Shown here: piece after piece, positions 1 through 11,709 of the stretch | How the letters are laid out: every line of letters begins with the position of its first letter | Position numbering within the stretch: position 1 is the stretch's first letter | Assembly (NCBI GenBank): GCA_963678705.1 | Contig: OY783203.1 | Coordinates: 18,892,535 to 18,956,534, forward strand | Direction of reading: 5' to 3' | Source of the DNA: Panorpa germanica | Lineage: Eukaryota > Arthropoda > Insecta > Mecoptera > Panorpidae | Length of the DNA: 64,000 bases | Notes under the pieces: generated by a model | Told to the model about the DNA's origin: nothing | The model's input: the letters and a program-made list of their open reading frames with translations, nothing else | Databases searched by the model: none | Position numbers and translations under genes: made by a program

Positions 1-841
1 ATCAGCATTTTCCGTAATTCATATGTGCAGAGCTATATTTCATTTTTCATTTTTTTTTTATAAAACGTGAAACTTTTATATTTTACAACACAAAACCTTA
101 TACAGTGGAAAGCCAACACGACTGCTGTTGTGTACATTACTACTAAAGTTCTTTTGAATTATAGAAATGAAGTACCAAGAAAAATCTCTTCTTACAGAGT
201 CATCTGTCTTACAAATCTAAACTATCGTGATTAGTGACGTTGTGTATTGTTGAATATTTCTAAAGAGGTTTTACTAAAACAATGAAAAGTTTGAAACGAT
301 AAAAAGTAACAAATGAGAGTTTAAAAATGTTAGTAAAAGAAATGAGACGTCCTTGAGAAAAAGGGAGAAACCATTAATTCGTCTATCTCGTTTCTTCTAC
401 TTTTAAAAAGAAGGACAACAATTAATCAGCCTTAAGTAATAATAAGTTTAACGAAGGATTAATTTAGTAAACAAAAGTTTTATCAATTAATCATTTTTTT
501 ATTGTCTTCCTTTAATAGAAGAGCTTAAACTGCAATAATGACAAAGCAAAGATTTGTATAAAATCTAATCTGTTTGTATATTGGTTAGTGCTTGTACAGT
601 ATATTTTACATTTACTTGAAAAGGGTAAACCATTAATAAACGTTCTAGAAAAGGTTTTTTAAGAGGTTGCTTTAAGGGCGTCGATGTTTATGAGTTTTTG
701 CGAGTATTTAGAACATTTTCTCACCATTTATTAATATCTATTTTTTTTTTGTCACATTTTTTATTTCTTTAGGCTTACATTAAGTCAGAATATAACATTA
801 CTTAAGAGTAGAAACCATCCATTAATGAAATCACATGCAAA

Positions 842-857
842 GGGGGGGGGGGGGGGG
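842..857. repeat. poly-G run
   Basis: An uninterrupted G run of about 16 bases in an otherwise AT-rich context. Similar G-rich patches beside 'acgtcacat'-like sequence occur near 30640 and 60360 in a MITE family, so this may be a worn copy of that family. Confidence 0.8.
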
Positions 858-1020
858 ATGAAGGTCATGATAGATGTTATGTCACATGTAATCCAAAATA
901 TTGTAATTATTATTATTTTATTTTTTTAATGTTGTTAATTCTTGTGCCTTAACTAATTTATTTACATGTTACAACGATAAAAAATAATATAAATTTATCC
1001 TAATAAAAATAATCACAAAG

Positions 1021-1480
1021 CTGCTACTGCTACTGCTACTGCTTCGCTCCTCCTACTACTGTCCCTCCTGTTTCTATTCTGCAATTCTTTCTCTTTCCTC
1101 GTTTCTTTTCTCTATCTCCGCCATCTACCTCTTCCCATCACAGCCTCCGTTCAATAGCTGCCCAATATTGTTTTCACTTATTACCTTTTACTCACATGCT
1201 TTAATGTTTCTATCTCCGTCCCGCACAATGTGCTATTCCTCGCTATTTGCCCAGTATCTGTTTCTTTTCTCCTCGTTTCCCAATCTAAATCTGGCAAAGC
1301 TTCCCATGTTTTTTGTGTCTTTTCTATTAAGTATTGTGGCATATCTCTCTCCCAATTCCTTTTATATCTTTTGTTGTATTTGCTCTTCTCAATTTTTTCC
1401 ATTCTTTCCTGTTGTATCTTCTCCTTAATCTTAAATATTAAAAATACTAAAAAGTGCAACAACGAAATGAATATTATATA
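1021..1480 (-). mobile_element. R1-like LINE C-terminal fragment (family A)
   Basis: Read on the minus strand, this gives a lysine/glutamate-rich frame with RDMPQYLIEKTQKTWEAL followed by a degraded CGTEIETLKHV segment. In insect R1-type LINEs this position holds the C-terminal region after the reverse transcriptase, with a cysteine/histidine knuckle. The frame breaks after the H-V residues. The DNA 3' of that matches 28796-28870 on the plus strand (glutamate-rich tail, 'gaagaggtggatg'). It is 5' truncated and inactive. Family placement rests on motif recall, not a search. A (CTGCTA)n stretch lies at its edge (1021-1045). Confidence 0.6.
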
Positions 1481-1750
1481 AGTTAGTTATTTTGAAGTTT
1501 ACAATTGTTTGTTTGTTAAATTCTACCATTTATCCCAAACTGAGCGACCCTAACAAAAGACATTGTTATACAAAATACTCGTACATATTATACAAAACAT
1601 ATATTATACAATAAGCTAATAAAAATTAGAAAAATAGTCTAAAAATTGTCATGTATAATCTATGAACGAGTATTAATATTGTTATTAATAATGAAATTCA
1701 CTACAGCTCGTGCTGTATCGCTATTTATATCAACAATTAAACCTCTATTA

Positions 1751-1912
1751 CGGTAAGCGTCCACAGTTCCGCACGGAAATTGTTTCAAAATGTACTTGTG
1801 TAAATGCTGATACCGCTGTATACGACTTCCCCTCTGTTTCCTTCTTTCCTACGTTTTATTCATTAAACAGAATTCGTTGACTGCTTTCCGTGCTGAACTG
1901 TGAACGCTTACG
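1751..1912. mobile_element. Short foldback MITE
   Basis: The left end CGGTAAGCGTCCACAGTTC and the reverse complement of the right end, CGTAAGCGTTCACAGTTC, form imperfect inverted repeats that continue into 'CGCACGGAAA / AGCACGGAAA'. There is no coding capacity. Part of the same sequence, including the 'cattaaacag' and 'tttccgtgct' blocks, recurs at 40183-40262, so it is a dispersed repeat. Confidence 0.65.
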
Positions 1913-1918
1913 ATAAAG

Positions 1919-2401
1919 TATCATTCCCACTCACTACTTAAATTTAATTTTGTATTTAATTTAAATTGTTTACCATATGGCAATACGCGTAGTCATTCAT
2001 AGTACCATATTTAATTAAGTTTATTTTTTAAGTTTTCTTAGTATTTAGAATTAAAAATATTGAATTAAGAAAAACTGTATTATATTATAACCTCCAAAAT
2101 GCAGTAGAATTTATATTTAAAAGAAGTTTCATGTTAGTTTGTCAAAAATTAAGAAATAAAAACAATTATTATTTCAAATTGTTATTAAAAACATCAATTT
2201 TAATTATTTCACCTTCAATTTTGTCCAAGTGTCGAACTGTCAAAATTTATATTACTAAAGACTCATGCGCCCCAACTAAATTAACAAAACTCAAATTAAA
2301 ACACGAATGTGAAAAGGAATGCCTATTGTGAAAATCGGAAATCTAGATTAAAATATTAGATAAAAACAGTAAATTAAATATCAAAGGCTTAAGGCGTCAC
2401 T
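1919..2401. mobile_element. MITE-like repeat, copy 1 (partner 15190-15649)
   Basis: Direct similarity to 15190-15649 runs across most of the unit. It includes blocks around 'gaactgtcaaa', 'ccaactaaattaac', 'cgaatgtga' and 'gaaatctagattaaaata'. The left end TCATTCCCACTCACTACTT is the inverse of the right end of the second copy (AGTAAGTGGGAATGA), which suggests terminal inverted repeats about 20 bp long. This copy keeps the left end and the other keeps the right end. No protein is encoded; the small open frame inside is chance. Confidence 0.6.
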
Positions 2402-2789
2402 TTCAGTTTTTCTGTTGTAACATTTTAACATCATGTGTTCAATAGTTCCACAGTTGTGTTTTTTAGTCTAAAAATATGAATTCTTATCAGAGAATACGCA
2501 TTTCTCTCAAAACATTAATTTTTAGTAAAACCATGTAATAACAAAAAGCATTTAGTAATGCTTCAAATGATTATGTGATGAATATATGTGATAAAAGTGC
2601 GTGTGTTGCAGATACGATAAATGTAGTTCCGAGAAAAATTCCCTTCTAATCGTAAACCATATACTGTTAAATAACAGGTGATTTGTCTGTTTATCAGGTA
2701 ATATCTGAGCGTAACGAAGCTGCCATTAAAAGTAAGTTGTAGTTAGCGGTTCAGAAAGTACTTAAATAAATAGTAAATAAGTTGTTGCA

Positions 2790-3185
2790 TTAACTATTTA
2801 GCGTATTAGTAGAACGAACGTATAACTCACGCACAATGCGTTAAGATAAAAACACTAGGCGCGAAAAATTCACCTAGTGAACTGCGTCGTCGCTGGCTAA
2901 CAGCTAACAGTTCGTCGTGTGATATCATACCAGACCTGTGCGAGTAAGAAGCATAGAACAGCGAACAGCGTACGTCGAACGAAATAAGCAGAGAGGGAAT
3001 AACGGACAATCGTATAACGAAAGCATCCAGCAAAACGACGCTCGACGCTCGAACCTCGAAAGCGTACGGCGCCTCAGTTGACGGTGGAAGCGCGATCAGA
3101 CCGCCAGCAGTAGTCTGACTCCAGTATTTCGACTTGAACCATCCTCGGAGAAGGTCCCGACGTGTTTGTGATTCGTATATCCGTA
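2790..3185. promoter_or_regulatory. CpG-rich island, possible promoter or 5' exon
   Basis: About 400 bases with far more CpG and G+C than the flanks, including 'ctcgacgctcgaacctcgaaagcgtacggcg' style runs. It contains a TCAGT initiator-like pentamer at 3074-3078. I found no TATA box or downstream element at standard spacing and no convincing frame. In insect genomes such islands often mark promoters and first exons upstream of long introns. It could equally be a remnant of a GC-richer mobile element. Confidence 0.3.
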
Positions 3186-3904
3186 TAACCGTATATCCCC
3201 AAGTACCAAATATCTTCTAACGCTTCTAATTGCTATATATGGAGAAGCATCTTTATCTCATTTAGCCAAGTGTAAATATTTTTGTGATTTTACACCATAA
3301 AAATAGGTAGTTCCTCTCTCGCATTCCAGAGTTTTTCAATTTTGTGCTTTTTTTCGAAAAAGGTAAGGGAACTTAAATCTTTTATGAGCTTCTGATATAT
3401 TATAAATATAAATTTATATATATATATATAATTTTTTTTTGCTGAAGTATAGGAATCTGTCATATCAACTTGTAAAATGTTTTTGACAATCAAAACTTTA
3501 TGAGTCATAAATCGACATCCAATTTCTCAAACTTTTTTTTAAGAAAGCTTTCATAAGAAAAAGAGGGAAGTACATTTGTCACTCATAATTTTCCTTAAAG
3601 GAATTTCTCTATGTCAAATAAAGTCACATTTTTACTTATATATTTTTTCTTGAAAGTTCTTTTGGTATAATATATTAGAACAAGCTGACGCCTCAATCAG
3701 CTCTGCTCTGAATTTGTAACACGTCTTTTTGGAAAGTGATATCCTGTTTACAATATCCGGTATATGTAGGAGCATACCAGATTGCATTAAGTACGCGGTG
3801 TACTTAGACTCAGAAGGTATATTATTTTTATAGCTTTATTATATTATCTTAGAAAATTACGCATAATTAAACAAAATTTACTTATTCTGTAGCTACCGCG
3901 GTGG

Positions 3905-3936
3905 TGGTTACTGGTTACTGGTTACTGGTTACTAAT
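3905..3936. repeat. GGTTACT minisatellite
   Basis: About four tandem copies of a 7-base unit (GGTTACT) next to a short 'ggtggt' stretch. Confidence 0.8.
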
Positions 3937-4540
3937 CTTAACCACTGATTGTAACTGGATTAGATAGGAGTTGTTGTAACCACGAACACTTTAATTATGT
4001 TTTGCATTGTTTAGTCATTTTATTTATGTTGTAAATTTAAATAAAACAATGTATTACATATGAAAATCACAAGCCAACTTTCAAACTAGAATAGTAGTTA
4101 TAAAATTTGCCACTGGAAAGTTTAATATTGAAAAATTAAAGTATGGAACATAGTTTGTTACAGTTGGAAAACAGTATTTAAATAAAATGTATATATTGTA
4201 TATATTACATTACACTTTATAAGGCCTATAAAATTATATAAAAATTATTTATTATATTAAATAAAATTATACTATAAATTTATGATTTTTATTTTTAAAT
4301 ATTTCTGTTTTTACTAAATCACGCGATTTGTAAATTGTTAAATAAAAAAGTAATAAATAATTTGTGTTTTGAATATTGTACACATAAACAATATTTATCA
4401 TAAAATATAATTAAAATATTTCCAATGTTTTTAAACATTTTGTTTTGATTTTTAAATTTATGTGTTAATCATAGGAGTATATTTTATTTAATGTCTAACG
4501 CCATAATCATTTCTTACGAATATTACGACTACGAAATATT

Positions 4541-4700
4541 TTATTTGTTTAACGTTGGCCTATGCCGAGTTCTGTGTCCTATCATACACTTACACTTCTT
4601 ACAATTTTGGCAGAAGTTATAGACGCTGCTCTGGGGATTGAACCCGAGAACACAGCAGTCCGGCATCGGGTATAAATGCTCTCGGTCACTGTGCCGATAG
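4541..4700 (-). mobile_element. tRNA-derived SINE, internally shortened
   Basis: Minus-strand copy of the SINE family described at 42288-42520. The 3' end shows as 'tttaacgttggcctatgccgagt', the B-box as 'gattgaacccgagaac' and the 5' head as 'aaatgctctcggtcactgtgccg'. The middle (the 'cacatatatgaggcc' part) is deleted. Confidence 0.75.
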
Positions 4701-5099
4701 AGTATCCTAAGTATTGTAATTATATTCCATTGTCTTAATAAGGTTAATAAATATTTTAAATACAATAAAACAAGAGCAAAATTTTCCGCAACTGTTACAT
4801 TACTGTTGAATTTTCTTTTTAAGTTTTTAATTTCATAGTTAAAGTAATTTTGTTTATTTATTTTAAATGTATACGGTTTATATTTAGAAAATTAGAATAA
4901 AATACAACAATAAATATTGCCTTCTGTTTTTATCTGCGACGGATACTTGAAAGCAATTTCAGCTTAATATAAAATACGAGAATATCTCTGCTTTATGCTT
5001 CTGCTATGGTGTAGTTATGGATAAAAATTTAATGTTTTATGGTGGTTACAAGGGGATTCGTTTAATAAAAACAAATAATTAAATTAATTTTTCTTATTA

Positions 5100-5740
5100 T
5101 CCTATATTATAATGTTCCAAGTGAAAGTTTATATTCTTATTTATTTATATGTCTGGTTCAAATTTTGTATGGCAGTTCGAAAACGGCTCCTCGCATTTTC
5201 TTGAAAATTGTCTATTTCGTAGATAAGAAAATTCTAAAACTTTTGGCGTTTTCGGATTTTCCCCTGAATTTCTTGGAAAACCGTAATTTTGGAAAAACTA
5301 AAAATTTTGTTTTTACTTTTTGCTCTATAACTTTTAATTCGTAAAAGATAAAAATATGAAATTTGGTATGTGTATTACGGTGTTCAATGCTAACATTTTT
5401 CGAAAATTAGAAATTGGAAAAAGAGTTGATGAGAAAATTAGGGTGCCTAGTAGGAAATTATGGAGATAACTCAAATTTTTGGATTATTTAATAATGATAT
5501 AAGTTATTAACAAACATTATTTCAAAATTCAAAAATTGTATTTGGGGGCACAGGGGCGGCTTTTGCCGAGGGTTAAAATTGGGATAGAAAGAATATTTCA
5601 AATATTATCTATGGGCTAACTTTGGTACCTAATTTACAAATCGAAAAACAAAATCCCAATTTTTGAAAAATAGTTGTTCAAATAATGAACAAATTAAAAA
5701 ATATATATTTTTTTAGTCTGCTTATATGACAAATCATTTG
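5100..5740 (+). mobile_element. Non-autonomous Helitron, copy 1 (3' truncated)
   Basis: Begins A|TCCTATATTATAATGTTCC, the same 5' end as the copies at 11710, 17418 and 18984. Shared internal blocks include 'cattttcttgaaaattgtc', 'tttttggaaaaact'-like text, 'ggggcacaggggcgg' and 'gggctaactttggtacctaa'. The hairpin plus CTAG 3' end of the other copies is missing here. No Rep/helicase frame is present. Confidence 0.65.
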
Positions 5741-5869
5741 TTATCTAGAGGAGAACTTTGCTAATTAGCTAAGTGTCGCAACGTAAGTTGACTTAGTGGA
5801 TTATCTAAATGGGCTAAAAATCTTTAGGTTCATAAAATTACTGTAAATTTTAGTGAGAAAGTGACCAAT

Positions 5870-6060
5870 GGTTCACTAGGTAATATTTCGGTGAAGTTAA
5901 GAAATCTACTAAAGTTTGCATCAACTATTTTGTTGCTTAGATTTTCAAAGGTGAAGTGGTTTCGCCATTTACAGTCCATGATAAGACATTTCATATGAAC
6001 GACTGCATTGTGAAAAAACAAAAAATTATTGACTTTGAAAGATTGATAACTTGGTAACAT
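5870..6060. mobile_element. Diverged copy of the CCCAGTAAACA MITE
   Basis: The core 'gtgaagtggtttcgcc' and 'acatttcatatgaacgactg' matches the MITE at 7690-7942 in the same order, but the terminal repeats are not recognisable. The small minus-strand open frame over it has no family resemblance. Confidence 0.5.
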
Positions 6061-6630
6061 TCGTTTGTATACTCCTTATAGCAGTTATTAAAAAATATGG
6101 CCCCCAAAATGTCCAAACCCCACAAAGCTATTACGTGCTATTTCCTTAAAGCGAACCTAGAAAGTTAGCTCTTTTTTATCTAGAGTGCTCAATTCTGTCT
6201 GTAAATTTTTTAGCGTAAATTATACTTAATATTATGTGTATGATATATGGATATACATAGTTTTATTTTACTTATCATTGGTTTTTAATAACATCAATAA
6301 GTAAAAATTTTGACAGCATCAGCAAATTAAATTCCTTGTGTGTAATTAAAATGTATTTCTTTTTTAAATTTACATATTTAAAAAAAATCTAAAGTGATTG
6401 TTAATTTTAATTAATTTATTGTACATTTTCTCAAATGTTTTTTTTATAGATTATTGTGAAGAAAATTATTAGAAAATTATTGTGTAAAACAAATGTTCAA
6501 CTTTTCAAAATTTTAACACAAAAAAATAGTCGAGTCTTGATTAAAAGAGCTCTAGAGAAATAAATACCATAATTAATTAATGTTGGTGTTTTTATATATA
6601 AAAGTAATTTGAAAGTGACATCTCAAGCGC

Positions 6631-6634
<4 letters not shown>

Positions 6635-6709
<75 letters not shown>
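6635..6709. repeat. (TA)n microsatellite
   Basis: An uninterrupted TA array of about 75 bases. It directly abuts one member of a large inverted-repeat pair (6708-7135 and 12732-13548). Confidence 0.95.
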
Positions 6710-6714
<5 letters not shown>

Positions 6715-7134
6715 AGTGTTATAAGTTATCTACGAAGATGTAAAAATTACACTTAGAATTAATTATATATTAACACTAGAATGCAAAAGATTACTACATG
6801 GAAATTATTTATCTTATTTAAAATTAATCACTTAAAATTCTGTAAAGGTTTAAAATCAATGTGTGAAAATAAATAGAAAAATGTCAATGTAAATTTATTA
6901 CGGATTCCAATTTATGTAATAATTTGTTGTATGTTCCTGAATTTTTCGTTTGGTGCTTTGGCTATCTTAAACAATAGCAGATTAATCTTCAAGAAGCCTC
7001 CTATTATTTTATGCAATTAATTCATTTTTTAATTAATAAACAGTAATTAATAATTTCTTGCTAGAGATATTTTTTTTAAATTCCTTTTATTACAAATTTA
7101 TATTTAAACATATTTAAACAAAGTGATTACATCG

Positions 7135-7135
<1 letters not shown>
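6708..7135. repeat. Dispersed repeat, copy 1 (inverted partner near 12.7-13.5 kb)
   Basis: The reverse complement of 12732-13169 plus 13511-13548 matches this stretch along its length. It starts with 'gttataagttatctacgaag', passes 'gtttggtgctttggctatct' and ends at 'aaagtgattacatcgc'. No coding capacity or terminal repeats are evident; the TA arrays at either side hide the ends. Confidence 0.6.

Positions 7136-7175
<40 letters not shown>
7135..7175. repeat. (TA)n microsatellite
   Basis: A TA array of about 40 bases bounding the repeat at 6708-7135 on its right side. Confidence 0.95.
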
Positions 7176-7179
<4 letters not shown>

Positions 7180-7591
7180 ATATATACTTGTGTATATATA
7201 ATAACTTAATCAAAGCGGACTGCACTATCTTCGTAACTAGTTTGAATTCTCGTTTATAGCTTGACGCAAAATTCAATTTGCGAAGTAAACACGTTCTGAA
7301 TCGAACTTCTAAATCATTAGTGTTCTGTATTGAGTACTGACGGTTCGACGTTGAAAAATAACAAATTCTATTGATTTCAAAGAAATAACATTTACTATAT
7401 AATCGTATTTATTTAAATATTTTATTAATATTTCTAGTGCAGGTTTAGATAGAACTACTTACGTGTAGACACTTGTTTAAATAAAGTCTGAGCCCAGAAA
7501 TCTGATTGTGCTTCTCGTGCACAGTGTGTACCACATATAATATAAATATTATGTTAACAGTGTTAAAGTACATATTTCGTGAAAAAGAATT

Positions 7592-7592
7592 T

Positions 7593-7639
<47 letters not shown>
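7592..7639. repeat. (CA)n(TA)n microsatellite
   Basis: A compound array: about seven CA units followed by TA units. Confidence 0.95.
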
Positions 7640-7642
<3 letters not shown>

Positions 7643-7689
7643 TAGATATTTATTCTACATTTTGATGACGAAGTGGTTTAGAGCATTTA

Positions 7690-7942
7690 CCCAGTAAACA
7701 ATTTGAAGAAGTGTCCTGTTTTGTGACGTTTCTATCACTACTGCATTTCAATTATAGTTTGCAACAAACTGTCCTCATTTGTATTCCGACAGGTGGAGTG
7801 GTTTCGCTATTTGTAGCCGATAAAATAGACATTTCATATGAACGACTATAAAAAAGTGAACTGTGAATGAACTCTTTCATGACTGAAAAAACGTTAGGCA
7901 TCTTCAATATGATGGGAAAATGACTCTAAAATGTTTACTGGG
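7690..7942. mobile_element. Tc1/mariner-type MITE, TIR CCCAGTAAACA, copy A
   Basis: Perfect 11-bp inverted ends, CCCAGTAAACA and TGTTTACTGGG, flanked on both sides by TA. That is the target duplication expected of Tc1/mariner superfamily elements. The core contains 'tggtttcgctatttgtagcc' and 'atttcatatgaacgact'. Length is 253 bp with no protein. Other copies lie at 8362-8569, 21932-22181 and, diverged, near 5870-6060. Confidence 0.85.
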
Positions 7943-7952
7943 TATTGTTAAC

Positions 7953-8120
7953 GCGAAGTGCTATATTTTCTGAATTTGGTTATTATCAAAATTATATTGC
8001 ATTTGTTATCTCATAATCATAAATCCTATGATGCATCGGTGTTACATCAATATTGTAAAAGGTCTTCGACGATAGGACTCAGCATCGGACATTAAAGAAA
8101 CTAAATTAAAAAAAACTATA
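7953..8120 (+). mobile_element. SINE fragment, 5' truncated
   Basis: Keeps the 'ctatattttctgaatttggttattatcaaa' body and the 'aggactcagcatcgga' 3' part of the SINE family, but lacks the pol III head. It lies directly between the CCCAGTAAACA MITE and a Jockey-like LINE fragment. Confidence 0.65.
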
Positions 8121-8138
8121 TAAATTATTGTGAGGTAT

Positions 8139-8795
8139 CTGGAAATACATTTAGATAGAAGGCTTACTTGGAAGAAACATGTATTTACAAAGAGAATGCA
8201 GCTAGGCCTATAACTGCGGAAGATGTACTGGCTGATAGGACGTAATTCAAACTGAGTATTGAAAACTAATTCCTGTTTTAGAAATCCATTCTTAAACATG
8301 TATGGTTATATGGTATTCAACTTGGGGTACTGCATCTACCTCTAGTAATCTAAAATACTAACCCAGTAAACAATTTGGTGAAATATCCGTTTCTATCATT
8401 ATTGCACTTCAATTATAATTCGCATCAACTTTATCTTCATTTGTATTCTGACAGCCGATAAAATAGACATTTCATATGAACGACTGACTGTAAGAAACTG
8501 AACTCTTTCATGACTAAATATTATACGCATCTTCAATATGATGGCAAAGTGACTCCAAAATGTTTACTGTAAAGGATTGTCATGAATTCACCATAGTTTG
8601 TACCTAATAATATAATACACCGGGATCTGGATATATCTACAACTAATGAAGAAATAGTGCTTAGAACCAAAACCTACAAGGAGAGAATACTTGAACATCT
8701 AAACAGTTTGACCAGCTGGTTAATGTCCAATAAATTCGGTAGTACGCAGACTAAAAAGAAAGTACCTTAGGACCTATTAACCAACTAATCAGAAT
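8139..8795 (+). mobile_element. Jockey-like LINE reverse transcriptase C-terminal remnant, split by a MITE
   Basis: Plus-strand translation gives YLEIHLDRRLTWKKHVFTKR (8141 on), then a frame breaking near 'MYGYMVFNLGYC'. After the MITE at 8362-8569 it resumes with RIVMNSP-FVPNNIIHRDLD. In Jockey elements this is the end of the reverse transcriptase ('YLG..LD..LTW..H') followed by the 'LR.I.NAPWFV.N..IHRDL' hallmark. In-frame stops (one in the NSP-stop-FVP segment) and frameshifts show it is dead. No endonuclease or ORF1 is attached. Confidence 0.8.
8362..8569. mobile_element. CCCAGTAAACA MITE, copy B, inside the Jockey-like LINE
   Basis: The left end CCCAGTAAACA is intact and the right end is eroded to TGTTTACTG. 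The internal sequence matches copy A. The flanks are two halves of one LINE reading frame, so the MITE arrived after the LINE. Confidence 0.8.
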
Positions 8796-8863
8796 CCAGA
8801 ATCTATTGAAATTGAGGGATGAGTCGTTGAGCACACCTCGCTTGGAACTGTGTTATGTGTTAT

Positions 8864-9003
8864 GTGTCCAACGTTTACCTTGGAAGAAGTTCAGGCTGTT
8901 GTCCGACGTTTGACCCGCATCAAAAGTGATTTTTCTACCCCCATCACACACTTAATTCACATATCTGCAATGCTGCACGAATCGTCCAACAAAGGAAGGT
9001 TTT
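8864..9003 (+). mobile_element. Short LINE-like fragment (reverse transcriptase start)
   Basis: Translation contains TFTLEEVQAVVRRLTRIKS. It resembles the segment just before the first reverse transcriptase motif in Jockey-type LINEs, where 'F...EV...I..L...K.PG.D' is usual. The PG.D part is lost. Length is under 50 codons, so the family call is an inference. Confidence 0.4.
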
Positions 9004-10248
9004 ATACTTGAAAGTTTCTTTATTTACTTGAAAGCTTGTTAAACAGTGTCAGTGTTAATAATATCAACAAATTAATAAAATAAATAAATCATTCGGATCA
9101 AACATTCGTTCCACTGTGTAACAGGAAACTTACCATGGCAATCTTCCAATATTTGATCAAACGTTCACCGCATCGTCTGAAGCAGGCACTTTACATACTT
9201 ATCACTGAAAGTCCTCTAAACAGGGCAGATTGTAAAAATCTCTGGAAATCAAATTAAAAAAAAACTATAAAAATTATTAATAAGGAAAATTTAAATATAA
9301 CTTCTTGAAATTTTAATTTAGTATTAAATCATTAAAAATAGATATTTAATATATTTTATTATCCAAGTTGATAACTACTTCAGTTGTTTATTGGGCCTCG
9401 TAACTATTTGCTTTTATTTTTTGGTACGAGTACATCTAATGCTTGATCTGTCTACACCATAGGTATTACTTTTCTATAACAGTATTGCCTGAGCCTAAGC
9501 CTGACAGAATCAACTCTTCAGTTTATATCGGTATATTAAAAAAAAGTATTAAATTTTTATAGAAGTAAAGCAAGCTAATATATAAATTATATTTTATTAT
9601 ATTTTTTTGTTTACTATACATACTGTACAAGTATATAATACTCGTATATAATACAGTCACTGATTCTGTCCTCGTCCTCTAACACAAACTGTGAAAATGC
9701 GGAAGTTTGGAAACAGAATTTTAAAAGTAATATAAATTTTATCGCATAATAAAAACCAATAAATTCATTTTAATGAATTATTAATCATAAATTTTACAAA
9801 ATTATTATTAATAGCTACGCGTTTAATATATTTTTTCATTACACACATTATTATTTTGTATAATTGAACTAAAGTTATTATATAACAAACATGTATATTT
9901 ATAAATAAAAATATGTGGTACCATTTAAAGTAGATGTATGTAATCTTAGAAAGGATGATACTACGTCTAAACACTATACTACCCTCATTCCACGTATAAA
10001 AACGCAATGTTGGGATTCCGAACACTTTGTTTTTGTCATCCTATGCAACGTATCGTTTTCCTACGGTCACGTGTGTGGCTATAGTTAGCAAATTGCCCTC
10101 CCCCTGACTTTCTGCTGGTCCAGTATTCACTTCGCCTTCCAACTTGTATTAAATACAGTATCCAAACAAAATATACTTATCCACATTTGTACTTAACATC
10201 GGGATATACTTTTTCCTTACGATTACCACTACTCAGTGAAAGAAGTGG
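9004..10248. other. Unassigned AT-rich stretch
   Basis: I see no family motif, terminal repeat or RNA gene here. The minus-strand frame of 86 codons at 9765-10025 is hydrophobic, low-complexity and unsupported. Confidence 0.5.
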
Positions 10249-10842
10249 GGCTTCACACGAGCACGAGACTTTTCTCGTCTAGTAAAAAAGAGACGATACT
10301 AGGCCATGCGAAAAGATACGAGACGAGACGTTTATGCAAACTATTGAGACGGTAGCGAGACCACATACGGCGAGTTCCGAGAATCTCGTTGACATTACTT
10401 AAAAAAAAAAATTGCTGGAAATATAAACTAACAGCAATATAAACGTTCAACCTTTATTTATTACAAAAAAGGTTAGGTAGTAAATTTACTAAATATAAAA
10501 TCTGGTAAACAAATATCTGTTAAATATTTTATAATTTTGTCTCTTCTAACATTTTGTAGCCGAACGGAAACAAATGTTTCAAGGGAAAAATTCTTCAAAG
10601 TATAAATTTTTTTTTAAATTTTATACAATTAATGGTGAGAAAAAAGCTATATGCTTAGTGTGTGAAAAATTTATGATAAAACAAATAATAAACCGAAATA
10701 ATATAATGAATTACTTTGTTTAGGACTGTCATAGGCGTAACTTCTCACAATAACGAGATGAGACGAGACGAGACGAGACAACGATTACGAGATCAATACT
10801 AAAACGATACCTATTTTTTTCTAAACTAACGAGAATGAAGCC
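10249..10842 (+). mobile_element. Non-autonomous element with BED-finger-like fragment, copy 1
   Basis: The ends GGCTTCA and TGAAGCC are inverted, and both end regions carry 'gagacgagac'-type repeats. Around 10598-10690 an in-frame stretch reads FKFYTINGEKKAICLVCEKF. This looks like the first half of a BED-type zinc finger (aromatic residues, then C-x2-C), as found at the N-terminus of hAT transposases. The histidine half and all catalytic parts are absent. A second copy lies at about 43000-44515. The hAT assignment is an inference because I find no 8-bp target duplication. Confidence 0.55.
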
Positions 10843-11360
10843 AATTTAAATTTTTTTTTTTTTATTCATTCACGTAATTACAACTGGTCAATTTATCCAT
10901 AACCAATACATATACATAACATACGATATTAAAGATCGTCCATTGACATTTCCTAATTTACACTACTTATATTTTTATTTTTATACTTCTTTTATAATTG
11001 CTATTGTAGTTCGAAGTCTTCAAGTTAACAAGTTTAAGTTAAAAGCATATCATTTTATTTCTTCGGCAACGATCTCTGCATGGAGATCCCTATTGGTAGA
11101 GGTCGCTATTTCGAATAAACCAAGAAGCGTTTGCTATAGCTCTCAGTACCTTATTTTGAAAACGTTGTATAATTTCTGAGTTAGTTTTCTTTGAGCATCG
11201 TTATACTTGGATACCATATAACCAAACTGGTTTGATAATAAAGAAGGCAATATAAACATAAGTTATAAAATGGCGCTATATTCAGTTCAACCTTAAATCA
11301 TTGTAATTCGCTAACCACAAAATAATATTTTACGTTAAACCTAGTCATATTTAATCTAGA

Positions 11361-11598
11361 AACGACGATACAGTAGTCTAAAGCAATTATCCTTGTCAAC
11401 AGACTGCTGTGTCTTCGCGTTCGATCCCCGGACCAGCGCAAAACTTTCTCGGTTTATTTGTTAAGAACTTATTAGGCAGTGGTAGTAGTGTCAGACCACG
11501 AGACCATAAAAACTGCTAACATAGTAAAAGATCGTTGGTAATAGTTATATTACTACGAAAATAAACCAAGGTTAAATAAATTAAATAAAAAAATAATG
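11361..11598 (+). mobile_element. tRNA-derived SINE
   Basis: Carries the B-box region 'gtgtcttcgcgttcgatcccc', then 'ctcggtttatttgtta', and ends in the family tail 'ggttaaataaattaaataaa'. The mid-part is diverged from other copies. Confidence 0.75.
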
Positions 11599-11709
11599 TG
11601 AAATAAAGTGACGTTAATGTAACTGTTCCAAGGTGGATTTCAATGCACCTCATCACTTACAAATGTAATAACCAGAATATTTGGTTCATATTTTTATCAT
11701 CTTGAACTA

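Noticed and set aside
1168-1481. Two plus-strand hydrophobic frames of 86 and 83 codons
   Set aside because: Antisense of the LINE fragment on the minus strand.
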